From: Streptococcus dysgalactiae subsp. dysgalactiae
Lineage (GTDB): Bacteria; Bacillota; Bacilli; Lactobacillales; Streptococcaceae
Assembly: GCF_900459225.1 (NCBI RefSeq)
Contig: NZ_UHFH01000003.1
Location: 1,591,001 to 1,655,000, forward strand
DNA: 64,000 nucleotides
Direction: 5' to 3'
Shown: in pieces, positions 1-9,783 of the stretch
How the letters are laid out: each line of letters starts with the position of its first letter
Position numbering within the stretch: position 1 is the stretch's first letter
Position numbers and translations under genes: made by a program
The notes under the pieces: generated by a model
What the model was told of the DNA's origin: nothing
Seen by the model: the letters and a program-made list of their open reading frames with translations, nothing else
Databases searched by the model: none

Positions 1-429
1 GAAACGCTTTTGAAATTTATTTCCTGCCATTTCAAAGGAAACATTTAAATCAAACTTACCTTGTTTTAAATAGACTTTTGGAAACCTAACCTGCTGCTTT
101 TTATTAGATTTATTACGTTTCTCATAAACAAAACCATTTTCAAACAGGAATTTAGACAAACGTTTTAAACGATCTAATTTTTTAAATAACGGCGTTGCTT
201 CCTGTAAAAACCACGTTAAGTATAAAGATAATAACAAAGCACTTAAAAAACTGACTCCAATACTAATAAGAACTACTAAATCCATCATTTTTAACAAGTC
301 AAAATGATAATAACTATACAACCCAATCGGTATCAAAAACAAACCTAACAAAATAGAAAAAAGGTAATAGCTCAAATACCTCATATACGGCTTTACCTTA
401 ATTCCTCTATATTCGGGTATCAAACGCAT
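1..429 (-). CDS. TcpA/FtsK-family conjugation coupling protein, N-terminal part (runs off window)
   Basis: The reading frame on the minus strand starts with ATG at 429 and stays open to base 1, giving about 143 residues. Two hydrophobic stretches lie near residues 20-40 and 45-70, followed by a basic segment, which is the membrane-anchored N-terminus expected for the Tn916 Orf21 (FtsK/SpoIIIE-like) coupling protein that pumps DNA to the mating pore. The ATPase motifs would lie outside the window. The assignment rests mainly on position, since it follows two DUF961 genes in the Tn916 order orf23-orf22-orf21 with short gaps. Confidence 0.65.
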   Translation of the reverse strand, partial: MRLIPEYRGIKVKPYMRYLSYYLFSILLGLFLIPIGLYSYYHFDLLKMMDLVVLISIGVSFLSALLLSLYLTWFLQEATPLFKKLDRLKRLSKFLFENGFVYEKRNKSNKKQQVRFPKVYLKQGKFDLNVSFEMAGNKFQKRF

Positions 430-448
430 CTTACCTCTCCCCTATTGT

Positions 449-904
449 TTACTTTTCTTGCTTATGATTACCTTCACTGGCTACTTTTTGACCAGCAGAG
501 CGTTTAATTTTAGAAGCAAACAACTTAAATTGATTACTTCCTACAGAAGAATAAGTCACAATAACCCCTTCTAATTCAACTGGCTCACGATATTTCAGCT
601 GCAATGCTTCAAACTCCGCAAGACTCATGTCTACCAAAGTAACAAATTCTGTTTGTTGCTGCACTGGTGAGAAAATGCCAACAACAAGTCCACGTGATTC
701 CCCTGTAGGAATTTGTGGATAAGAACCATCTTGACGTCTTGGCTGCGTCATATCGTCTTCATAGATTAAATCTGTTTCTTCAAAGGATCGTAATGATAAG
801 TCACCAAAAATTTCTTTCAGATCAACTAGACCGTCATTTAATACACGATAACTTTTATCTACAATCTGCATTTTCTCTCCAAAATTTAAACCTACTTTTG
901 CCAT
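449..904 (-). CDS. DUF961 family conjugative-element protein (Tn916 Orf22-like)
   Basis: This encodes 151 residues with no signal peptide or membrane segment. It resembles the YdcP/DUF961 family found as a pair just upstream of the FtsK-like gene in Tn916, ICEBs1 and relatives; the exact biochemical role is not known. The start ATG at 904 follows the previous gene's stop by 2 bp, so it is translated as part of a conjugation operon. The charged, Lys-rich C-terminus (last 20 residues) looks disordered. Function is inferred from family and gene order. Confidence 0.75.
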   Translation of the reverse strand: MAKVGLNFGEKMQIVDKSYRVLNDGLVDLKEIFGDLSLRSFEETDLIYEDDMTQPRRQDGSYPQIPTGESRGLVVGIFSPVQQQTEFVTLVDMSLAEFEALQLKYREPVELEGVIVTYSSVGSNQFKLFASKIKRSAGQKVASEGNHKQEK

Positions 905-906
905 TC

Positions 907-1212
907 CTATTTACCTCCAGCTAATTTCAATCCTGCTGCACGTACATTAAGTGCAGGTGCTACACTATTATCATTCAAAGCTCTATCTTCAAAAAAGATA
1001 GCTTCACCATCAATTTCAACCACATCATCTGTTTTAAATACTTGAGCTAAAGCTGGCGTAATAACATGAAACACCCCATGCTTTTCGTTTGAAACAATAT
1101 GGCGTTGAAACTGCCCTGCTTCGCCGTCAATTCGACGGGGAGCATCTCCTAATTTTTCATACCATGCTTTACCAATAAAATCTGGTTTTAACTTTAATGT
1201 TGATTTATCCAT
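907..1212 (-). CDS. DUF961 family conjugative-element protein (Tn916 Orf23-like)
   Basis: This 101-residue cytoplasmic protein is the second DUF961 member and the first gene of the conjugation operon running left out of the window. It is paralogous in type to the next gene; such tandem pairs are usual in the Tn916 superfamily. The upstream 270 bp holds terminator-like hairpins and no clear gene, so the operon promoter, or readthrough from the adhesin gene, lies there. Family call is good; the role in transfer is inferred from context. Confidence 0.75.
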   Translation of the reverse strand: MDKSTLKLKPDFIGKAWYEKLGDAPRRIDGEAGQFQRHIVSNEKHGVFHVITPALAQVFKTDDVVEIDGEAIFFEDRALNDNSVAPALNVRAAGLKLAGGK

Positions 1213-1240
1213 AATCTGCCTCTTTTCATTTCATTTAAAA

Positions 1241-1283
1241 TAAAAAGGCTAGAATTGTCTTATCACACTTATTTCCTAGCCTT
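1241..1283 (-). terminator. Terminator downstream of the antigen I/II gene
   Basis: On the minus strand AAAGGCTAG pairs with CTAGCCTTT across a long loop, and a T-rich run follows. It sits after the adhesin gene and before the DUF961 genes. A second nested inverted repeat (AATGGATA/TATCCATT around AAAAGC/GCTTTT) lies at 1432-1478, closer to the adhesin stop codon. Confidence 0.6.
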
Positions 1284-1482
1284 TCTGCTTAGTTTTATGA
1301 CTTTTCGGTCATTATTCTAGCAATAAGCCAAGGCCTACCCACTCACGCTAACAAGCAACCAGTCATTCATCTAGGCTTTTTGAGGGGAAAGGAGACCCCT
1401 AACGATTACTTGTAATGGTTACTTATTAGAGAGAATGGATAGACCAAAAGCAAGTTGCTTTTATGGCTTATCCATTAAATTT

Positions 1483-4400
1483 TTAATGTTTACGACGTTT
1501 AATCCCTACAACACCTAAAGTTGATAGTAAGGCTGCACCAATCACAGTCAATAAAGAAGCTCCCTGCTCACCTGTTGATGGTAAAGCTGGTGCTTTAGGT
1601 GTCACAGGTTTTGATGGTTCTGGCGTATGAGTGATAACTTTATTAGACTTCACAGGATTACCGTTGACATACAAAGTGTACTCATTTGCCACATCACCTG
1701 CTTTGATGCGCTTGACAACCACAAAAGCATCTGCCCCAAATTCACTAGTACGTGGAAGTTGTGCGAGGAAGTCTGCCTTAAAGGCCAACTCATAGCGACC
1801 TGTTTCCTTATTATAGATTGTCTCAGTATATTTTGCTAAGTCAGTCCCTTTAGTAATGACAGTGCCATCTGATAAAGTGATGTCAACTGTCGCAAGCACC
1901 TTATCTTTTTGATAAAGGTCATGCGTGTGCTGAAGTTGATCCACAAATTTGTATTCTGTTAGGTCATAGCCACGACCTGCTGGGATGACCCAACCTTCCA
2001 AACGATAGGTAACTTCATCATCGATTTTCACTGTGCTATTATTGATAGACTTACCATCTTGGTCAAGCACCTCTTTATGAACAGCTAATTCAGGCAGGTG
2101 GTTAATCACAACATTGCCATAATAGCCATTTCCCATATCTAATTGATAGGTTTGGTTAGTGATGTCACCTTTCTTGAAATCCTTCTTGAGCTTAAAGGAC
2201 AAGTTGTAGGTAATGTCTAGTCCTTTTTGAACATAAGCTTGATAAAAGGCTGCTGGGTCTTTAGCTACCCACATATAAAACTCACCCACTGGGCTTATAC
2301 CTGATGTTTTAATAAGCGCTTTAAGCTTGTCATCAAGGGTATCTTTTGACAAGACATGGCGCATCTCTAAGAGGTGTGAGACATCATCACCGTTAGCAGC
2401 CTTAATCCCATTAACAACGAGTGACTGGCCATCTAAGGCTTCATCCTTATAATCATCCACGTAGATAAAGCCTTTCATGACACTGTCTTTGGAAGCTGTC
2501 ATGCCTTTGTACTGATCAAAATCTTGCTTAGCCACGTAAGTCAACGTGCTGTTTGGTAAGACTGACTTCCCATCAATAGACTGACCCTTGTCATCCACAA
2601 TTGTTTTAGTTGGCTTAATCAGATTGTCATGTGGTGTTGGATTATCTCCTCCTGGGTTACGAGGTGTTTTAGGATCATTGCCTGGTGTATAGATAACCGG
2701 AGTATTAGACGTTACCGTATAGCTACCATTTGGAGTAGTTATCACCGTCTTAAAGGTATTATAGTAAGTTCCTGCATCATTCAGTAAACGACCAACAAGG
2801 GATACCTTAGGCACTTCTACCTCTTGGTCACGTTTGGCATTGAAGTCATCTAAAAGGGATTGAGAAGCCTTAAGGCTAACCTTGCCTGCTTTATCTGTTG
2901 TCATTACCCAATCAGGCGAAAGCTTTTGTGTCGCCTTAACATCTAACTCAAATCCAGCTGGTAGTGGATCGGTTAGCATATAGCTTGTGATGTTCTGGCG
3001 ACCAGCTTTGAGAGGCGTATTAACAAGCTCCCACGTCACCGTTGATCCTTTTGGTACCAGTTGTCCCTCGACATTAACCTGATCACTATTTGTAACAGTC
3101 TTAACATTGGTTGGTGTTTGTTTAACAGCAACAGGGTAAACCGTAACGTCATAGACAACTTTTTCAGGAACAGTGACATAAGGTTTCACAATTGGCTTAA
3201 TCGGATGATAAATATCTGGGGTAAAGCTTTTGAGCTCTGGTTTAACCTCTTCAGGTTTAACTGGCGTTGGTGGTACTGGTTTTTCTTTCTCTAAGTTTGG
3301 AACACCATCTGTTGGCTCTTCTGGTGTTGGTGGGACTGGCTTTTCTTGCTCCAAGACTGGTTTTACTGCTTCAGGTTTAACCGGGGTCGGAGGAACCGGT
3401 TTTTCCTTCTCTAAATTTGGAACACCATCTGTCGGCTTTTCTGGTGTTGGTGGAACTGGTTTTGCTTGCTCTAAAACTGGGTTGACTGCTTCAGGTTTAA
3501 CTGGAGTTGGTGGAACCAGTTTTTCCTTCTCTAAATTTGGAACATCATCTGTGGGTTTTTTAGGAGCCTCTGGAACTGGTTTTTCGTGCTCAACGTTTGG
3601 TTTAACCATATCAGGCTCTACTGGCTTTTCTGGTACTTCCACATGTGGCACAGCATCATTATTATTGACATAAGATACTAAAGCAGAACCGTGCGTATCG
3701 TGTATCCAATCATCATGTAACTGAAAAACATTAATATTTTTAATTGCTTCGTGAGGCTTCAGTTGATATTTAAGATTTAACGCAACTGTTTTATTTAATG
3801 AATTGTTAAAGGTTTGATCACCATCATGCGCCTTAACAAAGATCTCTTCACCAGTTGCCGTCAAAATACGAAAAGCAATATTCTTATCAACCGCTTCATT
3901 TTTGGCGACATTTTGATACTCATACTTATCGAACGTCACACTATCAATATAGGCTGTGATACTACCATCTTTGTTAGCCTCATAATGATGATTAATTTTA
4001 CCAGTTAAAGTCCCATGACCAATTGTTTTTTTACCATCAATCATGTCATGCTTAAAAACAAACGAACCATCTGGTTGCGTTGTAACAGTCATGATCGAAT
4101 TTCCATATTCTGCATTATCAACACCATTGGCTTTTGCATCAATGCCAAAGACAACTTGGTCGATAGCTTTGTTTTCAGCTTCCTTTTTAGCTTGTACAGC
4201 TTTTTGGTAGGCTGATAATTGAGCTTCATAAGCAGTTCTCAACTGTTGATTTTTCTGATCAACTGCTGCTTGGGCTTGTTCATTGCGCTGACGAATAACC
4301 GCATTCTCAGCTTTAATGCGTTCAATCTCTGCTAGTTTCTCTTGATAGGCAGCTTGAGTCTCCTGATTTGCCTGATGAGTGGCTTGACCCGCTTGTTCAT

Positions 4401-5538
4401 TACGCTTGCGGATAGCGGCATTCTCGGCTTCAATCTGTTTAATTTCTGCTAGCTTAGCTTCATAAGCTGCTTGTAGCGCTTGGTTTTGACGCTCTGCTTC
4501 TTGTTGAGCCTTAGCATTACGATCGCGAATGGCAGCATTTCCAGCTTTAATGCGCTCAATCTCTGCTAGCTTTTCTTGATAGGCAGCTTGAGCTGCTTGA
4601 TTGGTTTGATTCGTCGCTTGACCTGCTTGTTCATTACGCTGACGGATAGCAGCATTCTCTGCTTCAATCTGCTTGATTTCTGCCAATTTTGCTTCATAAG
4701 CTGCTTGGAGCGCTTGGTTTTGACGCTCTGCTTCTTGTTGAGCCTTAGCATTACGATCGCGAATGGCAGCATTTTCGGCTTTGATGCGCTCAATCTCTGC
4801 TAGCTTTTCTTGATAGGCAGCTTGGGCTGCTTGATTGGCTTGATGAGTCGCTTGACTAGCTTGTTGGTTGCGCTGACGGATAGCTTCATTTTCTGATTCA
4901 ATCTGCTTGATTTCTGTTAACTTGGCCTCATAGTCTGCCTTTAATTTGGCATTCATGGCATCAGCTGCTGCTTGGGCTTGTTTATTTTGTGCATCTACTT
5001 GGGCTTGACCAGCTTCATTTTTAGCTTTGGTATCAGCTTCCCCTTTAGTATTAAGAGCGTCAACTCTAGCTTTTTCATCACGATTAGCTTGATCAATCGC
5101 TTTATTTTCCGAAACTGCTTGATTAATAGCTGTTGTGTTAGCTTCTTGTTTAGTTGTCGCTTCTGTGACAGCTTGAGTTTGTTTCTCTAAATCGGCTTGC
5201 GCAGATGATAAGCTATCATGTGTGACCTTCTCAGACTGTTTGACAGTAACACCTGCTTTTTGAGCTGTTGTGACAGCATTGTCCCATTCGGTATTGCTCA
5301 CCTCTGATACCAACTCCCCTGACTGCTGCCCAGCTTGATGAGCTAGCTGTGTTTGATCAGCTGTTGGAGGTGTTTGTAGCTTTGTTAAGTTAGTCGCTGG
5401 GTTTAAAGTAGTTACGTCATCCGCAGAAACACTTGTTGTACCCAACGTCAACACTCCCGCTAAAGTAATACCACAAACAAGACCATAGGCCTTTGTTTTT
5501 CTAAAATAACCATAACCCTTAGTTTCCATTTGTTTCAT
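1483..5538 (-). CDS. Antigen I/II family LPXTG adhesin (AspA-like)
   Basis: This 1351-residue cell-wall adhesin has the full antigen I/II layout. A signal peptide covers residues 1-39. An alanine-rich coiled-coil region at about 60-440 is built of repeated AAYQEKLAEIE-type blocks. A variable head domain spans about 450-640, followed by proline-rich repeats of KPVPPTP type (about 650-790), then C-terminal domains that in this family carry isopeptide bonds, and finally LPSTGEQ with a hydrophobic span and RRKH tail for sortase A. The family binds salivary agglutinin and host proteins and helps biofilm formation; AspA of RD2-type S. pyogenes is the obvious relative. It sits beside conjugation genes, so it is cargo of the mobile element. 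The alanine-rich and proline-rich repeats are nearly identical at DNA level and could expand or contract. Confidence 0.93.
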   Translation of the reverse strand: MKQMETKGYGYFRKTKAYGLVCGITLAGVLTLGTTSVSADDVTTLNPATNLTKLQTPPTADQTQLAHQAGQQSGELVSEVSNTEWDNAVTTAQKAGVTVKQSEKVTHDSLSSAQADLEKQTQAVTEATTKQEANTTAINQAVSENKAIDQANRDEKARVDALNTKGEADTKAKNEAGQAQVDAQNKQAQAAADAMNAKLKADYEAKLTEIKQIESENEAIRQRNQQASQATHQANQAAQAAYQEKLAEIERIKAENAAIRDRNAKAQQEAERQNQALQAAYEAKLAEIKQIEAENAAIRQRNEQAGQATNQTNQAAQAAYQEKLAEIERIKAGNAAIRDRNAKAQQEAERQNQALQAAYEAKLAEIKQIEAENAAIRKRNEQAGQATHQANQETQAAYQEKLAEIERIKAENAVIRQRNEQAQAAVDQKNQQLRTAYEAQLSAYQKAVQAKKEAENKAIDQVVFGIDAKANGVDNAEYGNSIMTVTTQPDGSFVFKHDMIDGKKTIGHGTLTGKINHHYEANKDGSITAYIDSVTFDKYEYQNVAKNEAVDKNIAFRILTATGEEIFVKAHDGDQTFNNSLNKTVALNLKYQLKPHEAIKNINVFQLHDDWIHDTHGSALVSYVNNNDAVPHVEVPEKPVEPDMVKPNVEHEKPVPEAPKKPTDDVPNLEKEKLVPPTPVKPEAVNPVLEQAKPVPPTPEKPTDGVPNLEKEKPVPPTPVKPEAVKPVLEQEKPVPPTPEEPTDGVPNLEKEKPVPPTPVKPEEVKPELKSFTPDIYHPIKPIVKPYVTVPEKVVYDVTVYPVAVKQTPTNVKTVTNSDQVNVEGQLVPKGSTVTWELVNTPLKAGRQNITSYMLTDPLPAGFELDVKATQKLSPDWVMTTDKAGKVSLKASQSLLDDFNAKRDQEVEVPKVSLVGRLLNDAGTYYNTFKTVITTPNGSYTVTSNTPVIYTPGNDPKTPRNPGGDNPTPHDNLIKPTKTIVDDKGQSIDGKSVLPNSTLTYVAKQDFDQYKGMTASKDSVMKGFIYVDDYKDEALDGQSLVVNGIKAANGDDVSHLLEMRHVLSKDTLDDKLKALIKTSGISPVGEFYMWVAKDPAAFYQAYVQKGLDITYNLSFKLKKDFKKGDITNQTYQLDMGNGYYGNVVINHLPELAVHKEVLDQDGKSINNSTVKIDDEVTYRLEGWVIPAGRGYDLTEYKFVDQLQHTHDLYQKDKVLATVDITLSDGTVITKGTDLAKYTETIYNKETGRYELAFKADFLAQLPRTSEFGADAFVVVKRIKAGDVANEYTLYVNGNPVKSNKVITHTPEPSKPVTPKAPALPSTGEQGASLLTVIGAALLSTLGVVGIKRRKH

Positions 5539-5601
5539 GTTATTTTCTCATCTCTCTTCTAGGTTGCTTTTTGTGACGATCCCAGGTCTTATATGTTTTA
5601 C

Positions 5602-5632
5602 TAAAAAGAAAAGGAAGGTAATCTTGCCTTCC
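5602..5632 (-). terminator. Terminator after the C39-like surface protein gene
   Basis: On the minus strand GGAAGG (5627-5632) pairs with CCTTCC (5613-5618) and is followed by a TTTTCTTTTT run. It separates the 760-residue protein gene from the adhesin gene, so the two are probably transcribed separately. Confidence 0.75.
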
Positions 5633-5707
5633 AATTAAAAACTATTTTCATCATAACTCCAATCAAAAAGCCATTCTCTAAAGAATGACCTCTTGTTCTA
5701 TATTTTA

Positions 5708-7990
5708 TTACTTTTCCTCTTGCTTCCTAAGCCCCAAAAAACTACTTAAGCCTAAAAAATTCAAACCTACTAAGCTCAAAATAGAGACAACTTGCTCACC
5801 TGTCTGAGGAAGGCTACTTTGTGAAGTAACGATAGTTTCAAGAGCCTTTTGATGACCTTGCTTGGCCATCAATTTCACACTAACAGGAGAAGTGTTCTTT
5901 GTTTTTGATGATGTTTCTTCTGTTCTCACTGCTACAGCATCAGCCAACTGTGTTGGCCCAGACACATAATCCGTTACGTGTCCCACTTCATTCACCACAG
6001 GAACAGCTTCTTCTCCCTTAGCTTCAAGCTTAGCTTTGCTTTCAGCCAATTGTGAGTGGTGTTTCGCAGCTAAAACAGCTTGATAGGCTTTAAAGATAGC
6101 TTGATACTGTGCTGTTAGGTTAGCCTCTTTGGCTTGTAAGGTTTTTAAGGTCTCAAGTTCTTGTTCTAAACGAGCACTTGCTTCACCGAGAACCGCCTTA
6201 GCTTGGTTTACTTTGTCTTGACTTTCTTGTCTCAGTTTTGTCACTTGCTTAAGATTCGTCACATAAGCCTGTTTTTGGGTAAAGTCAGCCTTAGCCTGTT
6301 CAACTGCTTTTGTAGCACGGCCAAGATTTTCTTGAGCTAATGAAAGCACTTGAGTTAACTGTTCCAAGCTTTTCTCTTGAGCTGCTAGCTCCGTTTGAGC
6401 TTTAGCTAGGTCATCTTGTTTAAGGGTTAGATGTTCTTGGGCTTGCTTAAGATTAACTGTTTTCGTTTCTAGGTCTTGTTCTGTTAATTTAGCCGTTTGT
6501 TTAGTCTTATCCAGCATATCTTTGGCTGTGACTAAGTTAGCCTTAGCTGCAGCTAATTGTTCTTTGGCTTGTGAGGTTTGAGAAATAACTTGTTCTAAGG
6601 CTGTCACATTTGCTTCCGCTTGTTTAACAGCTTGCTTAGCTTCATCTAAGCCTTCATTAGCTACTGCTTTTGCCCTTTCGAGCTGTGCCATTTTTTGTGT
6701 TGTAATTTTGAAAAATGGTACGCCTACACTAGATGTGTCAATTGCGTCTCTACTTTGTTCATTCCATAAATTAGCAACAGGGTACCAACCAATGTTAGCT
6801 CGATTATAAGGATCGTAAACATAAGTATTGCCATTTGAGTAACCACGCAAGACAATTTCATGACTATATTGTGATCCCCAAGGACTAAATTTATTATTCT
6901 GTACTGCAGCCAAAACATGATGACCTGCTTGTAAAGCTGCAATAATAGTTGATTGACTATCTAAATGTGTTGAAGCAAAGCCATAATGATTAGTAGCAGC
7001 TACAAGTCCTTTACCACTTGTACCACCATAATGTTTATTAAACTCATCTGTGTTATGCCATAAGTAATCAGCAATCTCAGTCGGTGTCACATCTCTTTTA
7101 GCCAGATCTGAAAAAACCATAGCCAAGGCACTAGGTACACAACCTGTCGCCGCAAAGGTTTGATTACCATAAGCTTTTTGCCACTCGTTATCTCTTTGGT
7201 TAAAGTAAGTGCCATTTTCAACCGACTTAGTAAGACGCTCTGCTTCAATCGCAGCCATGACTTGTTCTAGAGTTGTTTGTTTTTCTGTTAATTTTTGAGA
7301 CTTAAGGTCAAGCTCTTCTTTAGCATGGCTTACATCAGACTCATGTTTTGCATCTGCTTCCTGAGCCTGACTAACTTGTGTTTCTACTTTCGTAACCGCT
7401 TCTTGAGCCTCTAACACTTTTTCTTCCGCTGCACTAACGTCAACTACTTGATTACTTGTCGTGAGAGCTGCTTTGGCTTGATTAACAGCTTGAGTAGCAC
7501 TTGTCACTGTAGCTTCTTTCTCAACAACTGCTTGAGACGCTTTGGCGACTGTTTCTTTCTGATGGTCAACTGCTGTTTGGGCTGTTGATTCAGCCTCTTG
7601 AGCTGCTTCAAGCTGTTCTTGTGCATCAGTAACAGCGCTTTGGCTAGCCTCAGCCTCTTCTTGAGCTTTCATTAGACCTTCTGGCGTTGCTTCACTGGCT
7701 AGTTTTTCGGCATCATTAACCGCTGTTGTCGCATCAACTAAAGATTGTTGGGCTTGTGTTTTTTCTGCTTCAGCAGCTTTCACCGTAGCTTCCTGATCCT
7801 TAACGGCTTTCGTTGCCTCATCAGCTTTTGTTTTAGCGTCCGCCACTTGATTTTCTGTCACTTCCGTATGTGTCACAACTTCAGCTACTTTAGCTGGTCT
7901 TGTGTTTGATAAATCATCTGCCTGCACAAGACCTGTGCCTGTAGATAAAGCGGCGACTGCGATTCCTGTTAATACTTTTGTTTGTTTCAT
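5708..7990 (-). CDS. LPXTG-anchored coiled-coil protein with C39-like cysteine peptidase domain
   Basis: The 760-residue protein has a signal peptide (1-24), a long Ala/Glu/Lys coiled coil (about 30-255), a peptidase_C39_2-like domain (about 258-430), a second coiled coil (about 435-650) and LPQTGEQ plus membrane span and charged tail. The likely catalytic residues are visible: Cys in GCVPSALAM, His in YSHEIVLRGY and Asp in VYDPYN. The fold is papain-like; a substrate is not known to me. Coiled coils on both sides would hold the enzyme away from the wall, like a mating-aggregation (PrgA-type) surface protein. Position next to antigen I/II and the conjugation genes suggests a role at cell-cell contact. 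That role is inference. Confidence 0.8.
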   Translation of the reverse strand: MKQTKVLTGIAVAALSTGTGLVQADDLSNTRPAKVAEVVTHTEVTENQVADAKTKADEATKAVKDQEATVKAAEAEKTQAQQSLVDATTAVNDAEKLASEATPEGLMKAQEEAEASQSAVTDAQEQLEAAQEAESTAQTAVDHQKETVAKASQAVVEKEATVTSATQAVNQAKAALTTSNQVVDVSAAEEKVLEAQEAVTKVETQVSQAQEADAKHESDVSHAKEELDLKSQKLTEKQTTLEQVMAAIEAERLTKSVENGTYFNQRDNEWQKAYGNQTFAATGCVPSALAMVFSDLAKRDVTPTEIADYLWHNTDEFNKHYGGTSGKGLVAATNHYGFASTHLDSQSTIIAALQAGHHVLAAVQNNKFSPWGSQYSHEIVLRGYSNGNTYVYDPYNRANIGWYPVANLWNEQSRDAIDTSSVGVPFFKITTQKMAQLERAKAVANEGLDEAKQAVKQAEANVTALEQVISQTSQAKEQLAAAKANLVTAKDMLDKTKQTAKLTEQDLETKTVNLKQAQEHLTLKQDDLAKAQTELAAQEKSLEQLTQVLSLAQENLGRATKAVEQAKADFTQKQAYVTNLKQVTKLRQESQDKVNQAKAVLGEASARLEQELETLKTLQAKEANLTAQYQAIFKAYQAVLAAKHHSQLAESKAKLEAKGEEAVPVVNEVGHVTDYVSGPTQLADAVAVRTEETSSKTKNTSPVSVKLMAKQGHQKALETIVTSQSSLPQTGEQVVSILSLVGLNFLGLSSFLGLRKQEEK

Positions 7991-8432
7991 AAGTAATTCC
8001 CCTTCCTGTAACTTCCTTTATTAAAATTATTATACTACTTTAATGTTGCCTTGGTTCATTTTTTAAATTTCAATAGAAGATGACTCCTTCTTTAAACCAT
8101 TTATCACGGAACTTATCTTTTCCGTCATTTCCTATACCATAAATAAAACAGCCAAAGTCATAATTATGACCATGTGTATAAAAAGTTAACAAATCTGTCT
8201 CATATAAGTTAATAAAATCTTTTAAGCTATCTAAATCTTCTTCACTTCTAACAAATGGATAAGTAGGTCTATAAAATTCTCTAGTCCCTTCGCAGATAGC
8301 TATTCCATAAAAATAAATTGGCTTAAAACCTGTTCCTTCATCATACATAGCTTTCTTAATTATTGAATAGGTTACACTAAACTAGACAGAATTTATAAAG
8401 TGTTCTACACTAAAGAAAATAGGAGAACAGAT

Positions 8433-8723
8433 ATGTCTAGAAAAATACGTCGCCACTTCACCGATGATTTTAAGCAACAAATTGTTGACCTTTACAATGC
8501 TGGTAGAAAGCGTAGCAGTCTCATCAAGGAATATGAGCTAACCCCTTCCACCTTCGATAAGTGGGTTAGACAAGCCAAAACAACAGGTTCATTCAAGTCT
8601 GTTGATAATCTGACAGATGAACAGCGGGAGCTGATTGAACTCAGGAAACGCAATAAAGAACTCGAAATGCAATTAGATATCCTAAAGCAAGCGGCGGTGA
8701 TTATGGCACAAAAAGGGAAATAA
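8433..8723 (+). CDS. IS3-family transposase OrfA (HTH protein), copy A
   Basis: The 96-residue protein carries an N-terminal helix-turn-helix (residues about 5-50, TPSTFDKWVRQAK being the recognition part) and a C-terminal leucine-zipper-like helix (ELRKRNKELEMQLDILKQA). ATG at 8433 is chosen because AGGAGAACAG precedes it; an upstream GTG at 8400 lies inside the terminal region. The OrfB frame is open in -1 across an A-rich stretch near the OrfA stop, so an OrfAB fusion transposase by frameshifting is expected. Confidence 0.9.
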   Translation: MSRKIRRHFTDDFKQQIVDLYNAGRKRSSLIKEYELTPSTFDKWVRQAKTTGSFKSVDNLTDEQRELIELRKRNKELEMQLDILKQAAVIMAQKGK

Positions 8724-8758
8724 TCACTGCTAATAAGGATAACTATAGCATTTCAGCC

Positions 8759-9538
8759 ATGTGTCGTTGGTTGAACATTCCTCGTTCAAGTTATTACTAC
8801 CAAGCTGTAGAACAAGGGGCCGAGGCGGTTTTCGAGGAAACTATTAAAACGATTTTCCATGAAAGCAAGTCCAGATATGGGGTTAGAAAAATCAAGAAGT
8901 GTTTGGAAAAAGATGGTATAACGCTATCTCGTCGTCGGATTCGACGCATTATGAAGCGACTCAATTTGGTTTCTGTTTATCAGAAAGCCACCTTCAAACC
9001 ACATTCCAGAGGCAAGAATGAAGCCCCTATTCCCAACCATTTAGACAGGCAATTTAAGCAAGAAAGACCACTACAAGCCTTAGTCACTGACTTAACCTAT
9101 GTTCGTGTAGGCAATCGTTGGGCTTATGTTTGCCTTATTATTGACCTATACAACCGTGAAATCATCGGCCTGTCTCTTGGTTGGCACAAGACCGCTGAAC
9201 TCGTTAAGCAAGCCATTCAAAGCATTCCTTACGCCCTGACCAAAGTCAAGATGTTCCATTCAGATCGTGGCAAAGAGTTTGATAATCAGTTAATTGATGA
9301 AATATTGGAAGCCTTTGGAATCACACGTTCGCTTAGTCAGGCTGGTTGTCCTTATGACAATGCCGTAGCTGAAAGTACGTATCGTGCTTTCAAAATTGAA
9401 TTTGTTTATCAAGAAACCTTTCAATCGCTGGAAGAACTAGCTCTTAAGACTAAAGACTATGTTCATTGGTGGAATTACCACCGCATTCATGGTAGTCTCA
9501 ACTACCAAACACCAATGACTAAAAGATTAATTGCCTAG
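8759..9538 (+). CDS. IS3-family transposase OrfB (DDE integrase domain), copy A
   Basis: The 259-residue catalytic half has an HTH_21 region near residues 20-75 and an rve integrase core with the DDE triad visible as VTDLTY, FHSDRG and the Glu of NAVAESTYRAFK. The frame is open upstream of this ATG to about the end of OrfA, so the active product is probably the OrfAB fusion. It appears intact. The single amino acid difference from copy B is GCPYDN here against GFPYDN there. Confidence 0.92.
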   Translation: MCRWLNIPRSSYYYQAVEQGAEAVFEETIKTIFHESKSRYGVRKIKKCLEKDGITLSRRRIRRIMKRLNLVSVYQKATFKPHSRGKNEAPIPNHLDRQFKQERPLQALVTDLTYVRVGNRWAYVCLIIDLYNREIIGLSLGWHKTAELVKQAIQSIPYALTKVKMFHSDRGKEFDNQLIDEILEAFGITRSLSQAGCPYDNAVAESTYRAFKIEFVYQETFQSLEELALKTKDYVHWWNYHRIHGSLNYQTPMTKRLIA

Positions 9539-9783
9539 AAAACACTTTATAAATGTTGTACAGAAAAGTGTTGCCTTTTCACATTTGTTACATCGTATTC
9601 TTGTACTCCTTTCCTAGACATCATAATACCTTTCTTTTCTATAAATAAATTATTAAGCATACTTGCTCAAAACAAGAGTAAAATCTTTTCGGTTTTAAAA
9701 TGGAGAATGAAGAATGGAGGTTTACTGTATTTTACCCTTGTTTTCAACAAATATAAAAAAGCTATGATACATAAAGTCATAGC

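Larger units (their letters stand above)
8364..9581 (+). mobile_element. IS3-family insertion sequence, copy A
   Basis: The element is 1218 bp with imperfect terminal inverted repeats, TGAATAGGTTACACTA at the left and the complement of TGAAAAGGCAACACTT at the right. It encodes OrfA and OrfB in overlapping frames as in IS3. An almost identical copy lies inverted at 11003-12220. The stretch between the copies carries a thioredoxin-like gene and a repressor gene, so the pair could act as a composite transposon or promote inversion of the segment between them. Confidence 0.93.
8070..9624 (-). pseudogene. Small gene of unknown function split by an IS3-family insertion
   Basis: The 5' piece (9582-9624) starts with tandem ATG codons and ends at the IS border. 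The 3' piece (8070-8363) resumes at the other IS border and encodes about 97 residues ending GVIFY. Removing the IS and one 3-bp target copy joins the pieces in frame, giving a protein of about 107 residues. No family is recognised; it is rich in aromatic and acidic residues and has no signal peptide. The flanking triplets (TAT and CAT) are not an exact target duplication, which may reflect mutation. Confidence 0.6.

Noticed and set aside
1300..1400. Possible oriT near the conjugation genes
   Set aside because: A GGGG/CCCC hairpin is present, but I could not match a known Tn916-type oriT sequence.
3230..3673. 147-codon plus-strand frame rich in Gly/Ser/Thr
   Set aside because: It is the antisense of the proline-rich repeats of antigen I/II and is explained by their composition.
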